Below, in pieces: positions 1 through 9,691 of a stretch of DNA of 29,951 nt (its first letter is position 1; each line of letters begins with the position of its first letter). The translations under genes were made by a program, and so were the position numbers. This DNA comes from Glomus cerebriforme (lineage: Eukaryota; Glomeromycota; Glomeromycetes; Glomerales; Glomeraceae), in contig QKYT01000406.1 in NCBI GenBank assembly GCA_003550305.1, positions 65,382 to 95,332 of the forward strand. The letters are read 5' to 3'. The notes below the pieces were generated by a model. The model was not told where the DNA came from and searched no databases. It saw only the letters and a list, made by a program, of their open reading frames with translations.

Positions 1-1
1 A

Positions 2-175
2 CACGAATTTAAAGTTATTAATTTATCCTATTTTAAAATTAACCGTGACCAAACAGTTATCGATGATTGGTCAACATTATGTAAATGTCACGTGAATGCA
101 CTTACGGAGGGGTGTTCTATTATACCGGGACCTGGATTTGCTTGCACGTGCAGAACATGGAGGGAGTGCACTTAG
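2..175 (+). other. partial open reading frame at the window edge, unidentified
   Basis: The frame starting at base 2 is open from the window edge to a TAG at 173-175, about 57 codons, which is longer than expected by chance in such AT-rich DNA. It includes a Cys-containing stretch (CKCHVNAL, then CTC). I do not recognise a family. The last third runs through TGCACTTA repeats that belong to a transposon end, so the frame may be the 3' end of a transposon gene, a host gene cut by the element, or chance. Confidence 0.2.
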
Positions 176-263
176 CTCTAAGTCCCAAGCTTGGGACCGA
201 GCTATGGTGTGCATATAGAGAGGGAGTGCACTTATAGAGGGTGCACTTATGGAGGTGTTACTG
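90..263. mobile_element. pogo/Tigger-like transposon terminus with TGCACTTA subterminal repeats
   Basis: The octamer TGCACTTA occurs at 97-104, 167-174, 227-234 and 242-249, each with GGAGG or GAGGG nearby. Read on the minus strand from 263, the end is CAGTAACACCTCCATAAGTG, followed by TA at 264-265. A CAGT start, an ACCTCNATAA body and a TA target site are typical of pogo/Tigger terminal inverted repeats. A second, similar end (GCACTTACGGAGGGGTGTT) lies at about 98-116, so two nested or duplicated ends may be present. No matching opposite TIR or transposase is visible in the window; the rest is lost or lies off the left edge. Confidence 0.5.
174..204. repeat. inverted repeat (hairpin) inside the transposon end
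   Basis: A perfect 14 bp palindrome, TCCCAAGCTTGGGA, at 183-196 sits inside outer arms TAGCTC (174 onward) and GAGCTA (to 204). It separates two of the TGCACTTA repeats and probably marks the centre of a folded non-autonomous element or a junction of two ends. Confidence 0.5.
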
Positions 264-2064
264 TATAATAATTCTTTAGTAAATGAAATGGATTATAAAT
301 TAGCTAAAATACTGAGATTTTTCAGATTAAAGATCTTTAAAAACAAATTATAGTCAATATCTCAATTAATAATTTTGTCATAAAAAAAGAGTCATTTATT
401 AATATTTATTATTTTTAAAAATTAATAAATAAATGGTCTTAAAAATTCATTAAAATTTTTAAACATTTTTCTTTTTTAAAATTTAAATTGCCAAAACTAT
501 ATTTATGGATATATTATACAATTAATTCAATTTGATCTTTTAGTATAATTAATGGATATATCATAAAGACTTATGAAAGTTTTCACAAATATTATGTTAA
601 GATTCCTTACTGATTAAATAATAAAAAAAATATTAAAAATCAAATAATAAAAATAGTAAGTATTAATAAATATTATATAATATTGTAATATTATGCAATA
701 TTACAATAGATTTCTAAATATATTATATTATAGATTTGATAACAATCAATTGCAAAAATAACTTCTCAAAATATATTAGCAGTAATTTCATATGCATTTA
801 AATTAATAACAAATCTTTTTGAATTTTCATTTATAAATACTCGTACATTTTTTACAGAAAAAAGTTTATAGCTTAATATAAATGATAAAATAAAAGCTAA
901 ATTCTTCCAATTTTTAAAATATCTAAAATTATATCAAAATATATCAATAGCATAGGATGATAATGTAACAATATATAGTTCAGTTATTTTAAAAAATGGT
1001 GCTATATATAATACATATTGTAAATAATTTTTATAGAAAAGCTTAATTTAATGATATCTTAGTTTGTATGAATTTTAAAGAATTATTTGATTATTTTTCT
1101 AATTAAGACATTTATTACAGACAAATAAATTATTAGTTTTTTAATTATTAATGTTTATATATTTTATATATATAAAATTTAACAATTATTTAAATTTTTA
1201 GACCTTATTAATAGTAAAGATAAATATTAAAGAATAAAATGCTTCATTAAATCTCACATTAATTCAATGATATAATTTTATAAAAAAAAATCAATATATT
1301 TATAGATGTTGCAAAATTTAATAAAATGTATATTATGAACAGAAAAGAATCATATACTAAAAATGAATTAAAAGTTTTTGAGGTAATCAAAATTAGCACT
1401 TAGTAATCAAAAGTTAAATTTAATAAACCTTTAAATACTAATAAAATTTATAATTAAAATTGATAAGAAATAATTGTTGATTAGTATTATGATTTTAAAA
1501 GAATTTTTTCTTTATTATCTATAACAGAATGTAAATATTCTAAGTTACATAGCTAGAGATATCATGCAGGTAAAATTATGATTCTGCAATTATTCAAACT
1601 TTTTCTAAATTATAATTTTCTAATTTTTATTCTATTTAGTTTTTGCAATTCATAAATATGAAGCATTAAATGGGTTATTAACAAAAACATATTGAACTCT
1701 TCATAAATATTATATCAAAAATTTGTACCATCTTTTAAACAGAAAAAATGAGATACAGCAATTAGTAAACATGATTTGTAAAAATCTGATAAAATATAGA
1801 TTTAATAATATATAGTAAAAATTTGCTAATATTTTTAATTTGCAGATAAAATATAAAGAATTAACTTCAACTAATAAAAAAATCATTAATTATAAGATTA
1901 AAGGAATATATTTATATTTAAATAAATATTATTATTACCTGATGATTCTATTTAATTATAATACCAATCCAATATTTTAAATAAAAAAATATATCTGATT
2001 TAATTATAGAAATTTTAATAATAAGTTTATTAAGAACTTTAAGTAAATTATTAAGGAAAAAAGG
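264..2064. other. AT-rich stretch without recognisable genes
   Basis: No open frame of note, RNA gene or clear element end was found here. The only distinct structure is a perfect hairpin at 681-708: 12 bp arms TATTGTAATATT and AATATTACAATA with an ATGC loop. The rest is A/T-rich sequence with scattered homopolymers, probably old repeat remnants. Confidence 0.5.
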
Positions 2065-2449
2065 AATTGGCGACCCGGTCGCCATGGCGACTCCTGTCAC
2101 GTGACTTCATATACAAATAATTTGTCACCTCTGTGTCACATCCCTAGTTTTCCATTTTTACTATTTATTCTAGGGACAGAATTTTTTCGGCATGAAAAAG
2201 CCTATTTGTCACATGTTATTCGTCACACTACTAATTTTAGCAAATTTTATAACGCTGGCTGGAATTTCCTTATTTGGAATCAATGTAACATTACACAACC
2301 CAAAAAAAGCAATTTTATTTCTCTCAAAAATCGAAGTTTTGCATTACACAAAATTCCAAAAAAGGATAATTCTTTGCCAATCACTTAATTTTGGCCAGAA
2401 TTATAGGGGGTCGCCATGGCGACAGGTCGTCACATAGTAACGTCCAATT
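2065..2449. mobile_element. MITE, GTCACGTGAC family, copy 1 (least decayed, CpG-rich ends)
   Basis: The ends are GC-rich in an otherwise AT-rich region. On the left are the palindromes GTCGCCATGGCGAC (2078-2091) and GTCACGTGAC (2096-2105). On the right is the same GTCGCCATGGCGAC (2410-2423). Outermost AATTGG (2065-2070) and CCAATT (2444-2449) may be the TIR start. The interior is shared with copies at about 4680-5060 and 5192-5560: a CCCTAG...TTTTTACTATTTAT block, ACAGAATTTTTT, GTAACATTACACAACCC and TTTTGGCCAGAATTAT. It encodes nothing recognisable; two overlapping open frames exist only because the copy has lost little sequence. Boundaries are approximate. Confidence 0.65.
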
Positions 2450-3750
2450 ATTAATATCCTGCTAAAATTTATTATTTAATACAATATTTTTTATATTATC
2501 ATCATAATAATTCTGTTATTTTATTATTAGTTTAATAGTAAGTTGATTTATTTAAAATAAATTAAAACAAATAACTGATAATCTTCAACATAATAATTTA
2601 AGTAAAATTTGTTTATTATAATTAGAAAGTTAATATCATTTTAAAATTACTGTTAGAATTTGATAAGATTTGAAATATTTAACAATTTTTTTTTATTTTT
2701 CATAATATTACTTACCCAAGAGAATTTTATAATATCACTAATTAAAAAATTTAAGAAATAAGCTATACAATCAAAAAAAATTATTTTTGGATACTTTAAT
2801 AATGCATCAGTTAGTATTATAATTTAAACTGAAATAAAAAAAAAAATTTATGTATTATATATAATATATGTATTATATTATATTTAAATCTTTAAAATCT
2901 TAGTAATAAAAAATTTTTTTTTTATTTTATTTAAAATACCTCCAGTTAATTAGTATTATAATCTTTAATTCATCAATTTATCAATTTGCAGATTCATTTA
3001 ATTCAAATTCCATTCAAATTATCAAATCATTCAAATAAATTACAAATAAATGACAGATGAATTTGACAAATGATCTGGATAATTCATTATCTTTTTTTAT
3101 TAAAAAAATTTAAAAAAAAAAAATAAAAAAAAATTTGAAAAAAAAAAATAAAAAAAAATTTGAAAAAAAACTGGATTAAATATCTAAAATCCAATATATT
3201 TAGATAACATCTTATATTTGAATGCATTCAGATAAATCTGTAAATTTATTTTAGATAATCAGATCATTATAGATTAAATAATATTATAGCTAATCCTATT
3301 TAAACTTACTTTAATAAACTTGAATATATAATTAGTTTTTGTTAAACTTATACACAATACAAGTATTGTAATTATAAAGTAAATATTACTGTAAATAAAT
3401 ATATTGCATATTTTAAAATATATCCAAAAACAAATATTATAATTTTTTAAGAATATTTTAGGCCAATTTTTAACCAAATATATAATAACATAATAATTCT
3501 TATTTATTAATAAAGCAAAATAATAATAATATTATTAAAAAACCTATATTATCATAAAATAACAATTAATAATAATAGAATATTTTTAACAAAATAAACT
3601 GAAGATAAATTATTATTTATATAAGCAGTTTATTAATATGAATTATTTTTATTATTATTTGAATTAGAACTAATTAAAATTTTTTTTTTCAAAAACTTTA
3701 TTTTTGCTTTAAATTACTCTTATAAAAAGTTTTATCAATAACATTAGTAT
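2450..3750. other. AT-rich stretch without recognisable genes
   Basis: I see only low-complexity sequence here. At about 3100-3170 there is a short tandem repeat of an A-rich ~24 bp unit containing AAATTTG, present about twice. The open frame on the minus strand at 3274-3477 is Ile/Asn/Phe/Tyr-rich and looks like AT-rich noise. Confidence 0.45.
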
Positions 3751-3990
3751 AAGACTGTTTGATAAAACTAGGGGATTTAACAAATAGGCAAAATGATGAA
3801 ATGTAATAATTTAATAAAACTATATTAAAGTTTTATTAAAGTTAGTAAAACTTGATAAAAGATAAAACCTATTGAAACTTATTATAAATGGTAAAACTGA
3901 TGAAATTCTATAAAATTATAATAAAACTATAGTAAAAATTTGGCAAAATTAAGCACAGGATTTTAGAAAAGTTTAGATAAGTAATTCTAG
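3751..3990. repeat. dispersed repeat, copy 1 (of two in the window)
   Basis: This segment aligns along its whole length with about 10291-10510. Shared blocks are ACAAATAGGCAAAATGATG (GCAAATAGGTAAAATAATA in the other), ATGTAATAATTTAAT, ATTATAAATGGTAAAACT, ATAATAAAACTATAGTAA and ATTTTAGAAAAGTTTAGA, in the same order and orientation. The copies differ by substitutions and a roughly 20 bp gap. No coding potential; the terminal repeats are not clear. Probably a degenerate non-autonomous element. Confidence 0.65.
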
Positions 3991-4339
3991 TATATTATAT
4001 ATATTATATTATGTAATGCATAATGTGAATAACACATCTCTAATTATATTTCAATATATAAATTTTAGATTAGGATTTAAAAATCAGAAAATAAAGATAC
4101 AATCCAAAATTAAAGTAAAGAAATAAGTAAAACTTACTTAAAAACTAGATGTAAGTAATCCAAATGATCTCAAATGATTTTATATTACAAAGTTATTTAA
4201 AAATTATATTATATAATTTTATAATTCTAGCCAAAATTTTGGTATATATTTAAAATTAAGCTGTAAAAAGTTTTGGATAATTTTGATTCTAAATTCCAAT
4301 TTTATTGATAAATAAATTGGATTTATCTAAATTATATCT

Positions 4340-4520
4340 CTATACATTACTATATTAACAAAATTTCACTTTCATGTAATCATAATAAAAATATTTGTTA
4401 TTCTGTATTATATCCTTTACTTTTCATTTTTATTAAGTATTCTGAAAACAGAATTTTTTTAGTAGATAAAATCATATTTGCAATACATTATTTATCATAC
4501 CCTTAATTTCTAACATAATA
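4340..4520. mobile_element. MITE, GTCACGTGAC family, partial degenerate copy
   Basis: The segment aligns with the interior of the copy at 11785-11967. Both read ATCATAATAAAAATATTTGT-like sequence, then ATTCTGTATT/ATTCCATGTT, TTAAGTATTC, AGAATTTTTTT, AAAATCATATTTG and a TTAATTTCT block in the same order. The left end keeps only CACTTTCATGTAATCAT, a decayed form of CACTTTTTCATCCCTACGTG. The right end is not recognisable. Confidence 0.45.
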
Positions 4521-4679
4521 TTTAAGAGAATTTTTAACCTGTATTTCAGGTATAGAATATTATCCTATTTTTTCTTTTCTTAAATATGATTGGTTAAAAA
4601 AATCCCAGTTATATGATATAACAAAAAAAAAAAAAATTTTCAATATTTTTAATATTCATTTAAGAAAAATACTACAAAT

Positions 4680-5060
4680 TACCAGTGGTGATTATCACCA
4701 GTAATCACGTGACTTTATATATATAATAATTTATCATATCATATCATATCCCTAGTTTTCAATTTTTACTATTTATCAGGAACAGAATTTTTTTGAGATA
4801 TGAAAGTCTATTCATCACATATTAGTTATCACATTCTTAATTTTGGCCAAAAATTTAACGCTGACTAGAATTTTCTTTTATAGATATTTAGGTAATGTTA
4901 TACAATCTAAAAAGGCAATTTTATTTTTCTTCAAAATTGAAATTTGGATTATACAAGATTCTAAAAAAGAAAATTATTTGTCGATTACTTAAATTTTGGC
5001 TAGAATTACCAGAATTACCAAATTTGGAAAACACTGATGATGATCATCACCAGTAATAAA
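4680..5060. mobile_element. MITE, GTCACGTGAC family, copy 2
   Basis: The left end has the palindrome TGGTGATTATCACCA (4686-4700), then AGTAATCACGTGACTT. The right end has GATGATGATCATCACCAGTA (about 5035-5054). ATCACCAGTAAT is present at both ends in the same orientation. The interior matches copy 1 block by block: CCCTAGTTTTC, TTTTTACTATTTATC, ACAGAATTTTTTTGAG, GTAATGTTATACAATC, AAGGCAATTTTATTT. CpG sites of copy 1 correspond to TpG or CpA here. No coding capacity. Confidence 0.65.
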
Positions 5061-5191
5061 TAGCAAATTTCTTTATTTAATATTTATATTTCAAATTGAA
5101 ACAAAATGATTTATATGTATTTTATTAAATTTTAATAAACAAATTCAAAAATAAAAATATTTTTATTAAGGATTTTGTAATTTATTGTCAT

Positions 5192-5560
5192 AGCAATGCA
5201 TCACCAGTATCACATGATTCATAATTCAGGGCAGAATTAAATGATCTGTAATGAAATTGCCTTTTTAGAAATCTTGCGTAATCCAAAATTTTAATTTTCG
5301 AGATAAATAAAATTGTTTTTTTGGATTGTGTAATATTACCTAAGATCTAAATAAGGATATTTTATAACATTTGGGCAAAATTAAGTATGTGATGAATAAT
5401 ATATGACAAATAGTATTTATCATACCGAAAAAATTCTGTCTCTAGAATAAATAGTAAAAATGGAAAACTATGATGTGATGCGAAGATAACAAATTATTAT
5501 ATAGTATAAGTCATGCGATATATTATGTCACGTGATAGGGGTAACGATGCATCATTGGTG
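5192..5560. mobile_element. MITE, GTCACGTGAC family, copy 3 (inverted)
   Basis: This is the same family in reverse orientation relative to copies 1 and 2. Read on the plus strand it shows AAATAAAATTG, TTTGGATTGTGTAATATTAC, AAAAAATTCTGTCTC, TAGTAAAAATGGAAAAC and finally TGTCACGTGAT (5527-5537), the complements of the blocks in copy 1. The ends carry ATGCATCACCAGTATCAC (left) and CGATGCATCATTGGTG (right). It lies about 130 bp from copy 2 and about 260 bp from the LINE, so this is a preferred insertion zone. Confidence 0.6.
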
Positions 5561-5814
5561 ATAAATTACTTTTTTCTTTTATTAATTCATATAAAATATT
5601 AAAATATTCATATTATTTAATATATTTAAGTATTTATATACCTATTAAACAACTTCACTTATTTAATAAAAGTCAGTTTAGGTTAGAATTATGCTAAAAT
5701 ATATGCATATACAATAAATTTTATTATAAAAAATGAGAATTAATTCTATGAAAACTTACTTAAATATGATGAAAATTAATATTTAAGTATTTTTATATCT
5801 ATTAAATAATTTTG

Positions 5815-5824
5815 CTTGCTTATT
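5815..5824 (+). repeat. LINE target-site duplication, 5' copy
   Basis: CTTGCTTATT here is repeated exactly at 7932-7941, right after the poly(A) tail. With one inserted G the match extends leftward through AATTTT to about 16 bp. Confidence 0.7.
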
Positions 5825-7721
5825 GTCAGTGACACTCGATTCATCCTCCTTACTTTTACGGCCAGAAATTATTTTATCTAATGACTCTTCTTTAAGTAAT
5901 GATATTGCTTCATTACTCATTCGGGAATATTACCATAATGAAGAAACCATAAAAGTGTTACTAGGCCTCCTAGATCAACATTTGGATACCACAAACAGTC
6001 ATTTCGAATTATATANAGATGGCTCACTTTNCNTCANGATAGATGACGGCTGTAAAATNGGACTGGGTTGGACTAATAGTACTCATCCTCACATCAAATT
6101 TTCNGGTAAATGCCATTCCTTACCATCCTCAACTAAAGCNGAATTAGGAGCCATTTTGACTGCTATCTCCACTTTACCTTGTCATTCTTCCGCAGTTATT
6201 TATACAGATAATCAATATGCCTTGGATGCTCTTCGCAACATTAAAGACGAATTAGATAGTCAAAGTTTAGGTAGTAGAACTACTAGGAATACGAGAGACA
6301 TTTTGAGATTTCATAATTATAATTTATTAGTGGATATTTGGTATTTTATTAATCAAAAACATTTAGCTGTTAGGTTTATTAAAATTAAAGGACACTCTGG
6401 TATTGAAGGCAATGATACTGCAGACTCTTTAGCTAAAATAGGTGTTAATTCTGATTTATCCATCGATACTCAACCCTGTTACTATAGAGCACATCTTCCT
6501 CACTCTCTTGTTTGGAATGAGGANATTTCTATTGATCTTAATCCAAAAAAATTTTTAAAAACTATACACAACATTTCATTAAGTGCAGACTGGACTTCCT
6601 TATATTATAATCAAGACCTTTTTGATTCTACATATCCCTTTGCAGAATGGTCCTTTTTTTGGTCTTCATTCATGACCCGTAATAACAATCTTTGCTTTAA
6701 TAATGATACTCACATTTCCTTTGTACACAGGCTGAAGTTATCAAATTTGTTGATCCCAGTGGGTGCTATCATGGCTGAAAGAGATCCTGCATTATATTCT
6801 TCATTTAAATGTTTGTACTGTTCTNATGAAAAGGAAACATTGTATCATTTAATGGTTTGTCCTGCTCTTGATCACATTTGGTCAAATATAAGAAGGTCTT
6901 CGATCACAATCATTTTGCACCAATTGGACGAATGGTTACCTCGACTACATGAGGACAAGAAACAGGCGAAACGTATTATTGATGAAATTAAGCTTTGGTT
7001 TTCTAACTTCTTTGACATGTTTGATATAATTGATGATAACAGAAATAATGCTATATCCTACTATCTCTTGCGTTCTATCATTTGTGTTTCAACTTTCAGT
7101 TCTCTTTGAAATCTTACATGCTCACTAAACTTGTCTTATCAAATTTTGGATAGATTTACTTCTGTCTTTATTAAGGCATTTTATGAATATCTCTGGATAC
7201 CACGATGTAAACTATTTAAAGAATGGGAAGCCAATAAGATCTTGACCCTTTCACAGCAAAGCTTATCAGATTCTTCTCCTCCCGCTTCCCAGTATAATAA
7301 GAAAGTCTCTTATTACATAAATGACATTCCATTTGATGAATTCAAACACCCAGTATTGGATAAACAAATCAGGCTCCAACAAGCTGCCACTCAGAGTTAT
7401 AAGATGGTTCAGGATTACATCTACAAAGGATGTGTACATGCAGGATTCTTCTTTAAAAAGATTNATCGTCTNTCAGATAAAATACAAAGTATGNACAGCA
7501 AANAAGTTCTGCAATTCGTTGGCCTTTGGAAGGATGAGGGATTTTNTGTTAATAATAATAAAGATAATTGTAATTTTAGTTTAGATGATAATTTAGATAA
7601 TATTAATTCTTTTGAAAATATAGATAATAATTTAGTTAATTTGGGTAGTAATGGTTTGGGTCAAAATAGAATTTTTAGACAAGTTGATAGTATTAGGCTA
7701 AATAATTACTTTGGTACATAG
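5825..7721 (+). pseudogene. LINE polyprotein C-terminus: RNase H plus CCHC-like region, broken by an in-frame TGA
   Basis: The frame runs from the insertion point to a TGA at 7107-7109, then continues in the same frame to a TAG at 7719-7721. Counting from the first codon at 5823, the RNase H domain spans roughly residues 60-210. Its acidic residues are in place: D66 (DGS), E107 (ELGAI), D129 (YTDNQ) and D198/D201 (GNDTAD), with H191 in the KGHSG loop. A Cys/His cluster (CLYC, then HLMVC) follows at about residues 343-360, as is common downstream of RNase H in LINEs. The second part holds a WIPRCKLFKEW motif and an Asn/Asp-rich tail. There is no genuine start codon and the upstream domains are absent, so it cannot be autonomous. 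Family assignment is strong; whether the TGA is a mutation or a mis-assembly among repeat copies is open, given the nearby N's. Confidence 0.85.
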
Positions 7722-7884
7722 TCAGAAGATTTGAGGTAAAGCGTAAGGGCCGCTCACGCTAAGGAAAATTTGTTTCCAATTTTCACCTTTACAAACTGAT
7801 AATCTTGCGCGATAAGTTACATTTTTCTTACTAAAAGATGTATATGTAATTTATAGCATGTATTCGTCTTTTGACATTATATAC

Positions 7885-7927
7885 AATAAATACGTTTAAC
7901 TTGTTTTTTAAAAAAAAAAAAAAAAAA
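7885..7927 (+). terminator. LINE polyadenylation signal and poly(A) tail
   Basis: AATAAA at 7885-7890 is followed 19 bases later by about 18 A's (7910-7927). This shows that the inserted copy came from a polyadenylated RNA. Confidence 0.75.
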
Positions 7928-7931
7928 TTTT

Positions 7932-7941
7932 CTTGCTTATT
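7932..7941 (+). repeat. LINE target-site duplication, 3' copy
   Basis: CTTGCTTATT, identical to 5815-5824, directly after the poly(A) tail and four T's. The following ACTTATTCAATAAAAG continues the tandem-repeat unit broken by the insertion. Confidence 0.7.
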
Positions 7942-8179
7942 TTACTTATTCAATAAAAGCTAGTTTTATTTGACCAAAGTACTTAAATTATTATTCTACA
8001 AAGTGCTTACATAAAATATAATAAAAATGAGAATATTTAAGCTAACTTAATGAAAGTTAATATATAAATAATTTTATATCTATTAAATAATTTTACTTAG
8101 TCTTTAAGAATATTTGCTTAATCATATTTTTTAAACAATTTTACTTAGTTTAGTAAAAGTATTTTCAAAGTATTAAAAT

Positions 8180-8566
8180 TTTTCTGTAAAGTTTCTAAAA
8201 ATAAAAAAATGTGTTTATTAAAAAAATATTTAAATAAAAAATATTTTTATATGCTGCAAATAAAACTTTTAAAAAATTTAAAAAAAAAAAAAAAAAAAGA
8301 AAAGTGTATAGTTTATCTTTAGTGTGTAAGTAATAAACAAATAAATCAGTAGTTGTATTACTATTATATGAGAAGAATAGAATAAAATATATATCTTTTA
8401 AAACAGATTAAAATTTTTCAATATTTAATACTATAATTCTGGCCAAAAAGTCATATGAAAAATAAAATTTTGTTAAGGTAGTTCTTATTTTTTAATGTAA
8501 TAACTAGTATTATCCTGAAAAAATAATAATTAGACAAATTTAGTTAAATTATACATGATTTATATA
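8180..8566. other. AT-rich stretch without recognisable genes
   Basis: Low-complexity sequence with an A-run at about 8281-8299. An isolated ATTCTGGCCAAAAAGTCATATG at about 8437 resembles the inner right end of the GTCACGTGAC MITEs (GCTGGCCAAAAGTCATGTGG at 11934-11951) and may be a solo fragment. Confidence 0.35.
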
Positions 8567-9001
8567 TAGTCAGACCTCTATATAGTCACCTCTTATATAA
8601 TTATAACTCTTTATAAGCACCCAATTTTGAATAAATTATCCCTATACAATCACAAATCAATTATAGTCACTATCACCTTATAATCTTAAACGTATATATT
8701 ATTTTTATTAATAAATAAATCTCTACATAATCACCGTAATTTTAGTCATAAAATAATTTCAGCCAGAATTATCACATTATGTGATTAAAATTTCCTTTTT
8801 AAGAATAAATATTACATATGCAAAAATTGGCAAAATTTTTTTATTAAACGGCTATCACCAAAAATGGAAATATCTGAATTATAATTTACTAATTTCAGCC
8901 AAAATTAAGAAATTTTTAATTTTAATATCTTTATACAAGTATACTTCTATACAATTACCAATTTTGAAGAAATTAATTAGGTGACTATAGAGGTCTAACT
9001 G
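8567..9001. mobile_element. 435 bp pogo/Tigger-like MITE with TA target duplication
   Basis: The left end TAGTCAGACCTCTATATAGT matches the right end read on the minus strand, CAGTTAGACCTCTATAGTCA, and both continue to CACCT. TA flanks the element at 8565-8566 and 9002-9003. The interior has many short copies of a TATARTCAC-like motif and CAATTTTGA near both ends (ACCCAATTTTGAATAAATTA and ACCAATTTTGAAGAAATTAA), so the TIR similarity extends with gaps to about 80 bp. CAGTNAGACCTCTATA with a TA site is characteristic of pogo/Tigger-type ends. No transposase; the small open frame at 8781-8984 lies inside and is not a gene. Confidence 0.8.
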
Positions 9002-9003
9002 TA

Positions 9004-9686
9004 TATAATCTGGATAGTATTAATATTGACTATAAAAAAAATGATAAAAAAAAAAAAATCCTATATTAATATTTATAATAAATACAATAATTATAATCTG
9101 GTTTAGTAGATTCTTTATGCTATATTTCTTTTTTTTTTCTTTCATAAAATTTTTTTTTGATTTTCTAAAAAACTTGTTAATATATCATACCAATAATAAG
9201 AAAATTTAGTTATTTAGTACTATAATAAAAATAATTTAAAAAAGAATGCTAAGTATTTTAAAAATAATTTTGTACTTAATATAATTGCTAAAAATAGGGA
9301 TGACTAAAGTAGAGATAAATTATGTAATTTTAAAATATTTTTTTCTAACTAAACTTTATCTTATATATATAACTTTTTAAATTACTTATAATAGGTATAT
9401 TTTGATCTACTTTACAAGTTTACTTAAAGCATAAAATAAAGTTTTAAATTTAATTTTTGATTTATTTAATTTTTTTTATTTTCATTAAAATTTATTTATT
9501 TATTTTTGAATATGATCAATAAAGTTTATTTATTCATATGTAAAATCAAAAACAGTATTTAAAACTTACTTATTTTTTTTAAATAAACTTGCAGAGCAGG
9601 CTAAAATATGCTTATTTATTATTTTTAAGTTTGTATTTATCTTAGTTTAAAAATAATTTGTCAAATTATATAATTATAAATAAATA
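9004..9686. other. AT-rich stretch without recognisable genes
   Basis: Only low-complexity T/A-rich sequence was seen, with several runs of 8-10 T or A and no convincing open frame, RNA gene or element end. Confidence 0.45.
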
Positions 9687-9691
9687 ATCAT

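Larger units (their letters stand above)
5825..7931 (+). mobile_element. 5'-truncated non-LTR retrotransposon (LINE) with RNase H and poly(A) tail
   Basis: The element starts abruptly inside a coding frame. It carries an RNase H domain and a C-terminal zinc-knuckle-like segment, a short 3' UTR, an AATAAA signal at 7885-7890 and a run of A's at 7910-7927. It is bounded by CTTGCTTATT at 5815-5824 and 7932-7941. These are the hallmarks of target-primed reverse transcription of a polyadenylated transcript. The endonuclease and reverse-transcriptase parts expected upstream of RNase H are missing, so this is a 5' truncation at insertion. It sits inside the second unit of a tandem array. All the N bases in the window (14, from 6016 to 7546) fall in this element. 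Confidence 0.85.
5622..8175. repeat. tandem array of ~160 bp units, interrupted by a LINE
   Basis: The block ATATTTAAGTATTTATATACCTATTAAAC at about 5622 recurs at about 5780 (...TTTTATATCTATTAAATAATTTT) and about 8060 (TTTTATATCTATTAAATAATTTTAC), with a shorter relic at about 8113-8175. Each is followed by an ACTTATTYAATAAAAG block and, further on, AAAATGAGAAT (5730s and 8020s). The first spacing is about 158 bp. The second unit is about 164 bp once the LINE is left out. The array therefore predates the LINE insertion. Confidence 0.55.

Noticed and set aside
2101..2437. Two overlapping plus-strand open frames of 81 and 95 codons
   Set aside because: They lie entirely inside a MITE whose other copies are not open in these frames; no protein features.
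3274..3477. Minus-strand 67-codon frame
   Set aside because: Ile/Asn/Phe/Tyr-rich translation of low-complexity DNA, no domain and no context.
7321..7584. Open frame in the LINE
   Set aside because: Out of frame with the LINE coding sequence; shadow of it.
8781..8984. 67-codon plus-strand frame
   Set aside because: Falls within the 435 bp pogo-like MITE; not a gene.
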